53,821 nt of DNA from Zygnema circumcarinatum. Its lineage: Eukaryota; Streptophyta; Zygnematophyceae; Zygnematales; Zygnemataceae. Made by a program: the position numbers and the translations under genes. This document shows positions 47,512 to 53,821 of the stretch, in pieces. Each line of letters starts with the position of its first letter. The first letter of the stretch is position 1. The stretch covers positions 1,420,478 to 1,474,298 of the forward strand of contig CM074820.1 in assembly GCA_037447605.1 (NCBI GenBank), written 5' to 3'. Under the pieces are notes generated by a model. The model searched no databases. It had not been told where the DNA came from and worked only from the letters and a program-made list of their open reading frames with translations.

Positions 47512-48087
47512 GCAGGCAGAGTGCATGGAAGGGAGGGGGAGATGGAGTGGGAGCATGTACAAAGCCAAAATCTTTAATTTATCTTTTTCTTAACCTGTTC
47601 GGTTTTACGGTACATGACGTTTCCGAATCATCACCTGCAGGTACAGGCGTTCACATGCAGTCTTAATTCTGTAGTCTGAAACTGAGCAGGTGCTGGTAGC
47701 TGTCAGGGCAAGCTGCTCCCCTTAGAGAGGAGGTCATAGAGATGGTCATAGGAGCTTAGAGACTCAGTGTATGGACCGGGTCGAGAAAGAGAGAGGGCGG
47801 TGGGGGGCGGGGGGGGTTGGGGTTGGGAGGATACATGAAATCAGAGTGGCTTCAGTTGACAGTGTTTTAATCATTTTTGTCTTATCACTTGTTTATTTAA
47901 AAAATGAAAGCGACTTAGAAAAACTCTTTCATTTGTTTGTCCACAACCTCTGCTGTGTTTAGGTGCACCGTGGTTTACAGAGTTTTTTGAAGGTAAAGAC
48001 TTTTTGTACAGTGAATTCACGGGCCCCGTTTCCGAGGAAGGAATCATATAACCGACAAACTGATAGCTAACAAAACCAATTTACATC
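47512..48087. other. Convergent intergenic region
   Basis: Presumed 3' UTRs of OFT2 (+) and the SAC3-like gene (-). Contains a short G-rich patch near 47,795-47,825. Nothing else recognised. Confidence 0.55.
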
Positions 48088-49045
48088 TCAACCTTCAGAG
48101 ACAATTTTCGCCCTCCCTCGAAGTCGTTTCCTTTCTATGAAATTTTCGCGCTGTGCGATCCAGCCATTGCGGGCACTCTGCAGGGTCGCCTGCTTCACTA
48201 GGAGCACCATCTCCCCCGCAGAGTCTGGACCGACCGGTAACTTGTACATCACGCAAACTGCTTCCGCCTCCTTTTCACTCTGCAAAACGCGCAATGATCT
48301 TTCCAAAATTAATAAGAATCTGTGAAAAGCCTAATTAAATAAGTACTAATTGGATGAACAAAAGAATTGAAAAACACTGCACTAGGAAACGGTGCATCAA
48401 GGAATAGAGAGGAAGAGAGAGGCGGGCGAGGGGGAGGGGGGGTGGGGAGAGAAGAGGGTAGGCGAGGAGAGAGGAGACCAGATGTTTGGAGAGGAGAGGG
48501 AGGGAGGGGGGAAGGGAGGGAGAGAGGCGAGGAAGGAAGTACAGAGGGGAATGCTCGAGCCCAAATGCAGAATGAGGATCGTTTGTGTTTAAAAAAGTAC
48601 TTCGAGTAAGAGGAGGCCGGACAGGTCCTTGAGAGGGTACGGATGCGCCCGGTGGCACCCGCCGTTGATCATTTCCAGACTCATTTCTCTAACCTGCAAT
48701 AATAAACAAATGAAGAAGAGAAAAGGATTCAAACTTGGAACAATGACGACCAGATAACTACAGTGCTCGTTTGGAAACGTTTTTGTTTGTTTTGTTTTTT
48801 CATCTGTTTGTTTTAAGGAATGGCGGTAACAACCGCCAACTTTATATGGTAACAAAGTTTGAGTGGAGCATGCATGAAGGGGGAAAGGGAATGTTTGGTA
48901 TTTTTAGGGTTGGGTTCGGCAGGGGGACCTGGGGGAGGTGCAGACTGACGAGGCACGCCTGAAGGTAAGTCGCCTCTCGGGCCAACCGACAGAAGGAGAG
49001 GTAATTGCCTGCTAGGGAACACCTGGCCCTCAACCCTCACATTAA

Positions 49046-49094
<49 letters not shown>

Positions 49095-51396
49095 GAGTCT
49101 CTCTCTGACACACATCACAAACAAATAATATAAAAACTCACCTTCACCAATAAACGTAGGAGGGGAGAGATTGGGGGTTCGGGAGGAGGGAGGGGGGGAT
49201 AGAGGGATAGAGAGAGAGGGAACAGGAATGGGAGATAAGTGTGAAAGAAAGGGGAAGGGAAGAGAGAAGAGAGAGTGGCAGAGAATAGGGGAGAGGGGGG
49301 GAAGGGGGGTAGGTGGGGGGGGGGAGAGAGAGGGAGAGAGAGAGAGCGCGAGAGAGAGCGAGAGAGAGAGAGAGAAGAGATGAAGCACCTGATAAGCGCA
49401 CGAGCGAATTTGACTTCAGGGTGCTTTAACACGGAGAGTCTCATATTCCGAAAGCACCAGCTGAGAGACGATGACTGCAGAAAAACAAAAAAAAAAAAAT
49501 CCCACCTCCAACATTACACATCAAATATTCGTATCGAGCTTCATAATTGGTGACAGAGATACGAAAGAAAGCAAAACTTCTAGCAACTCAAACCCCCCCC
49601 TTGAAATCACCGTTACAAGCATTGTCCTAAGAATACCCAGTGTAGAAGAAAGACTTCAAAAAAACTCAAAAAAAAAATTGTAGTATGACTGAATTTCCTA
49701 TAGAAGAAAACAGGCCGGACCTGGAATGAGCCCATTTGGAGGAGGAGGTGGTAACCCCACAGCTCTCCCTCCCGCGGGTCTCTCCTTCCTTGGGAAGCTT
49801 CGCTCTCCATGAGGGCCAACAAGGTGGTGAGGGCCTTGGACAGCTGTTCCATGTTCAAGTGGCCGTTCAGTTGAACGGAAGACGGACCGTTCTTTGCCCC
49901 ATCGCAGAGTTCATAAGCTGCCAATATATGGAAGCGCACCTGCCAGCAGATAATTTCAGACATTCGCAGGGCTTCTAATGTCATTCTCTCACTCTCTCCC
50001 TCTCTCTCCTCCCTCTCTCTCTCGTCTTCTCCTCTCTCTTTGTCTCTCTCTCTCGCTCTCAAAAAGCAGTGAACATAAGTTTTACAGACAAATAATGAGC
50101 TTACAATGGGTACATATATGTCTATTGCTTCCTGTCCTCCGATCCGTTGCATTGCCAGCTCCTGTCGCACGGATCGAGTCCGATCAAATACAAAATTATA
50201 AATTTCTGCAAAGGAAATATCTGCTCTGTCAAGAAGGCCGATGAGATGCTTCATCGTCCGCTGCAGAACTGGAAGAGGTCGAATTTCGGAACATCTTAAG
50301 GAGGCTCCCGACATAGTACGCGAAAACTGCTCCAACAAAAAAGGAGCAGGGAATTTTAGAGCTGTTTTTTTCTATTCGATTAAAGCTCCGAATCTATAGG
50401 CTTTTTTAGGTTTTAATGCGTTGGCCTGTTTAAGCTTTTTGCAGTTTAGGAAGTAGAGAAAGTTAGAAGAGGATTTGAGGTGAGATTGGAGGGACAGTAT
50501 GATAAAGAGCAAAAATGAGGGGTAGGACAATGGAAAAGAAATGTCCCCCTTGAGAAGCCAAGGAAATACTTTTTTCACCGCCAAGTCTTTGGAGATTTTA
50601 TGGTTTCTGGTGGAGCCGGGCAGCCGCTCAAAAATGGAAATATCCTGCAAGCGCTCCCTGAGTTCTCGCTCTGCGGCTGTTCCGTTGAACCCACAAATTT
50701 TTAAAATTAAAAAGTTGCAGACTACGAGTCTCAACTTATTTCAGAAGTTCCCATGCATGCTTCAACTAAAATCTTCAAGTCTCTCCTGCACTCTCTCCTC
50801 CACTTACACATTCAGGCTCCCCCTCCCTCCTTTCATCCCCCCCTCCACACTCGTCTCTTTCTCTTCTCTCCCTTCCTCTTCTTTCTCCTCATCTCACTCC
50901 TATTCAACAGCAATTAATCAGTTCATGTTTCACATCTTTAGGGTAAAGTTTCTCCATTCATGATTGCTTCAGTTTTCACCACTACAGGGTATTATGGGGT
51001 ATCAAATTCCATAGCCTCTACGATTGGAAGCTCTCCCGAGTTCGTAGGATCCTTCAATGGTTTCAAATAGTCTAAGGCTTCAAACTACGATCTTTTCGAA
51101 AGGTTATAACTCACCCTTCACATCCTAGGATTGTCTTCTGCGTCAAATATGACAAGTTTTTAACGGTTTAAGGTACCTTATGGCTCAAAGCCTTCCATAA
51201 TTCAGGTTCGCATTGTTCGGTTCGCATAGTTTTAGAGTTTTAGTTCGGATTTACGGTTCAAACCCTAACATTTCGAAAGAATATTGGGGTTTCAGAAATT
51301 TTAGAGTTCAGAAATGCACAAGCTGCTTCCCCCACCTGGACACATGTCAGGGCACGTCCCCACCATCCATGGCGTCCCAATCCACTCCTCCTCCAT
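48088..51396 (-). CDS. SAC3/GANP-family protein (SAC3C-like)
   Basis: Eight exons: 51396-51336, 50670-50570, 50326-50105, 49939-49721, 49474-49389, 49022-48929, 48693-48601, 48279-48088; phases agree, 355 residues. SAC3 proteins scaffold TREX-2-type mRNA export complexes at nuclear pores; plants have short and long forms and this is a short one. Motifs in order: VGTCPDMCPERELRERLQD at the N-terminus (invariant GTCP.MCPE), IRPLPVLQRTMKHLIGLLDR, YNFVFDRTRSVRQELAMQ, VRFHILAAYELCDG, GHLNMEQLSKALTTLL, GNYLSFCRLAREATYLQACL and AHPYPLKDLSGLLLLE. The start is the Met upstream of GTCPDMCP; the exact Met is uncertain. Introns contain CT/CA and GA microsatellites. Divergent from MED7, sharing a 262-bp promoter. 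Confidence 0.9.
49049..49091. repeat. (CT)n(CA)n microsatellite
   Basis: Dinucleotide run in a SAC3-like intron, followed to the right (49,155-49,380) by a GA-rich tract. Confidence 0.9.
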
Positions 51397-51658
51397 GCGG
51401 CGCTTCCTCCACAGAGCCTCTCCGCCTCTCTGAAACCTCAATTCCCAATCCTTGAACCCTAATCCCAACCCTAACCCTAAATTTGAAACCCTAAAAGCCA
51501 GGCCGTCAGCATCCCCCCCCACCACAACCTCTCCCCCCGTTCCCCTCCCTCTCCCCCACCCCCCCGATCTAACTCCACCGCTGCCACGTGGCTTCCTCTA
51601 CTTCTCGCCGTAAGGTATCCCCAACGCGGACCGCTGCTGAGGCGCCACGTGGCGAGCT
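51397..51658. promoter_or_regulatory. Compact bidirectional promoter, SAC3-like / MED7
   Basis: 262 bp between divergent start codons. Contains telo-box-type AACCCTAA motifs (51,455-51,497) and two CCACGTGG palindromes, near 51,584 and 51,647. Telo-boxes and G-boxes are common in promoters of growth-related plant genes. Confidence 0.65.
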
Positions 51659-53821
51659 ATGGCGGCCTCGGCGTACCCCCCCCCTCCCCCCTTCTACCGC
51701 CTCTACGCCGCCAGCGGCGATGGCAGCGCTGGGAGTCCTCCGCTGCCTCCTCCGCCTCTGGAGGGCTCCTACACGCTCTTTGGCGCGGAGTACACGGTGA
51801 GCTCTGCCGTCTTGATCATTGATGCTGCTGCTGCTGCTGCTGCTGCTCTGCTCTGAAGAAACCCGAAAAGTTCTAGAATTAGGGCTTGGATTAAGATTAG
51901 GGCTAGGATTAGGGTTAGAGTAAGGGTGACACCTGGTCTCCTCTGTGACCTTGGGCTTCTGAAGCTTCTCAGATATTGGATTTCGGTGATTTTAGAGTTT
52001 ACGTAAGGTTTTACGAGTTTGAGAGTTTCAGATTTTTTAGGGTTGTCGACCACACGATTCAAGAATTAGGTTATTGATCACACAACAATAGCAAAGAGCA
52101 ATGGCTGTTAAAGCATAGCTTTTGGATATTGAAAGTATAATTGCCCCCAGTACCATATTAATGCAATCTTCGATTATATAGGGAACAGAAACCCTCAGAA
52201 TACGATAGGCTGCTTATCTGCACGCACGTTTTTGAGAAAATTGTAATCTTAATGGAGGTCTTTGTTTCTCCTTCTATGGAGCGGAGCAGACCGAAGATGC
52301 GCTGCCGGGCTTAGAGGAGCAAGGCGTTCGGCAGCTTTACCCTAAAGATGCGAAAATAGGTGAACCCTGATGAGGCTTGGGTGAGTGAGTTTCTGTATTC
52401 TTCTTGAGTTTCTGGCGTGTGCTATCAGAAGGCTGCAAGGGTGAAATGCGTCTCCTTTTTGTTGCACGCCTCTTGAAAGATAATTCCATTTACTCAATGC
52501 TTTTTCTCGAAGAAGATTTCCAGGCGAGCGTGTCAGTCCTTTCCTTTACTTTGATTGCTGTGACATGGGAGGTAGGTGTTTTGCAAACTCGTATCGCGAT
52601 TTAGATATCCTTTCAGAACTCCTGACACCTTAATGGTTCTTGTAAAATTGGAAGTTTGACAACGTCTGATTTCGTCAAGAACGACTACAACTGTAAAGCC
52701 TGAAGCATTCAGTGTTCCGTGTGTTGTACAGTTTCGCGACTACTTTTGAGTTTTTTATTTTCGCTGAAACCCTGGAAAAGTCCAACCATTGAAAGCACAT
52801 AAACAACCGATCTTTACAGTCCAAACATCTAAGAAATGGGTGAACAACGGTGTAAAATCCTTGAATCCTCCAATTTCTTCCCTATCTGACCATGGACAAG
52901 CTTCGAAACCCTTAGAAGCCTTAAGGTCTGGAAAGATTTGCGGAGGTTAGCTCACGTCCAACCTTGGACTATTATACTGCACTCCTCCTCCTCCCCTCCT
53001 CCCCTCTCCTCCCTTCCTGCTCCGCTTTCCCCGCTCCCTTCTCCTCCTCCCTCCCATCCCTCCCTTTCGCCCTCCTCCCCCCACACAACCTCTCCCCCCC
53101 CCCCCCGTTTCTCTCCTCCACCCGCCTTCACCTCCATCCTCTCCATCCCCCCTCCTTTCCCTCCCCCCTCCCTCCCTTTTCCCCTCCCCCCTCCTTCCCC
53201 CCCTTCTCCCCTCCAACCTCCCACCTCCCCCTCGCCCCACTCCCTCCTCCCCTCCCCCCTCCTTCCCCCCCCTTCTCCCCTCCACCCTCCCCCACCTCCC
53301 TCCTTCCCCACTCCCTCCCTCCCTCTCCTTCCCTCCCCATCCCCCCCTCCCCCCTCCCCCCCCATCACCTCCCCCCTCCTCCCCTCTCCTCCCTTCCTGC
53401 TCCGCTTTCCCCGCTCCCTTCTCCTCCTCCTCCTCCTCCTCCTCCTCCTCCTCCTCCTCCTCCTCCTCCTCCTCCTCCTCCTCCTCCCTCCCTCTCTCCC
53501 TTCCCTCAACCACTCCCTCCCTTCGCAGATGTGAAGCAGGAGCTGCGGCGGTTGGGACGTGAGATAGTGGTGGAGGTGGTGGAGCTAACGGACTCCCTCG
53601 TGCAGCGACCCTCCCAGTTCGCGCGGCGAGTGGAGGACCTCGGCCTGCTCTTCAAGAACGCGCATCACCTGCTCAACTCGCTGCGCCCCCACCAGGTGAG
53701 TGCGCCTACCGCGGCTGGGGGCACGTTGGAGAGCGCTAAGAGCACAGCCATGGTTGAAGGAACGGAGGGTTCGGATGCTGAACGGCTGCAGAAGACGGTT
53801 TGGGTGGGGGGGGGGGGGGGG
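51659..53821 (+). CDS. MED7: Mediator subunit MED7, 5' part (3' end outside the window)
   Basis: Exons 51659-51796, 52290-52359 and 53529-53695 are in phase (125 residues); further exons lie right of the window. MED7 is a middle-module subunit of the Mediator coactivator and anchors MED31 and MED21. Seen: MAASAYPPPPPFYRLYAASG, LEGSYTLFGAEYT, ALPGLEEQGVRQLYPKD, RRLGREIVVEVVELTDSLVQ and RPSQFARRVEDLGLLFKNAH followed by HLLNSLRPHQ, matching plant MED7 in order. Intron 2 (52360-53528) is filled at its 3' end by CT-rich and CTC-repeat DNA close to the acceptor. The 125 bp after 53695 are intron and end in poly-G. Confidence 0.95.
51870..51925. repeat. Degenerate telomere-like repeats in MED7 intron 1
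   Basis: GGATTAGGGTTAGAG-type units, an imperfect run of TTAGGG-like motifs, short and diverged. Confidence 0.5.
52979..53512. repeat. CT-rich tract with (CTC)n, MED7 intron 2
   Basis: Includes two near-identical blocks with CTCCCTTCCTGCTCCGCTTT (53,009 and 53,388) and about 24 CTC triplets at 53,415-53,487. Open frames here are low-complexity artefacts. Confidence 0.93.

Noticed and set aside
52938-53534. Pro/Ser/Leu-rich and Glu-rich open frames near 190 residues
   Set aside because: CT-rich intron of MED7 ending at the acceptor 53528.

Overview
The window is nuclear DNA of a green plant (streptophyte). Evidence: interrupted genes with GT–AG introns whose phases agree across nearly every junction I checked; plant-type proteins (HASTY/exportin-5, the chloroplast RNA-binding protein CSP41b, a GT37 xyloglucan-type fucosyltransferase, an aluminium-induced YGL/LRDR protein); degenerate TTTAGGG telomere-like repeats; and CT- or purine-rich microsatellites in introns and promoters. 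No seed-plant hallmark is visible. A FUT8-like gene family and a probable selenoprotein gene fit better with a streptophyte alga or an early-diverging non-seed plant than with an angiosperm. The species cannot be named from the sequence.

Layout. 88-8391 (-): 5' two thirds of HASTY, 16 exons, running off the left edge. 10075-11299 (-): YGL/LRDR aluminium-induced protein. 12606-16949 (-): O-fucosyltransferase copy 1 (OFT1). 18066-22988 (+): CSP41b. 25158-29199 (+): FUT8-like fucosyltransferase copy 1. 31995-33740 (+): intronless GT37 fucosyltransferase. 35618-38432 (-): FUT8-like copy 2. 38881-40613: a 1.7-kb double-foldback transposable element. 41620-43517 (-): selenoprotein T with an in-frame TGA at the redox position and a SECIS-like hairpin in its 3' flank. 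44146-47511 (+): O-fucosyltransferase copy 2 (OFT2). 48088-51396 (-): SAC3/GANP-family protein. 51659 to the right edge (+): Mediator subunit MED7, incomplete.

The centre (12.6-47.5 kb) is the most unusual part. Five fucosyltransferase genes of three unrelated families lie together, and four of them form an inverted duplication (OFT1<- FUT8-1-> [GT37] <-FUT8-2 OFT2->). Exon lengths and phases are almost identical between the paired copies. A 576-bp stretch at the 3' end of the OFT pair, including an intron, is nearly identical although the rest has diverged, which suggests gene conversion between the inverted arms. CSP41b lies in the left arm and SelT in the right arm, so these were not part of the duplicated unit, or were gained or lost afterwards.

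Two divergent gene pairs share short promoters: SelT/OFT2 (both probably act in the secretory pathway) and SAC3-like/MED7 (TREX-2 and Mediator). The intergenic DNA holds small inverted-repeat elements with 3-bp target duplications, minisatellites, a cluster of ten AACGG (MSA-like) motifs, and a G-box cluster upstream of the GT37 gene.
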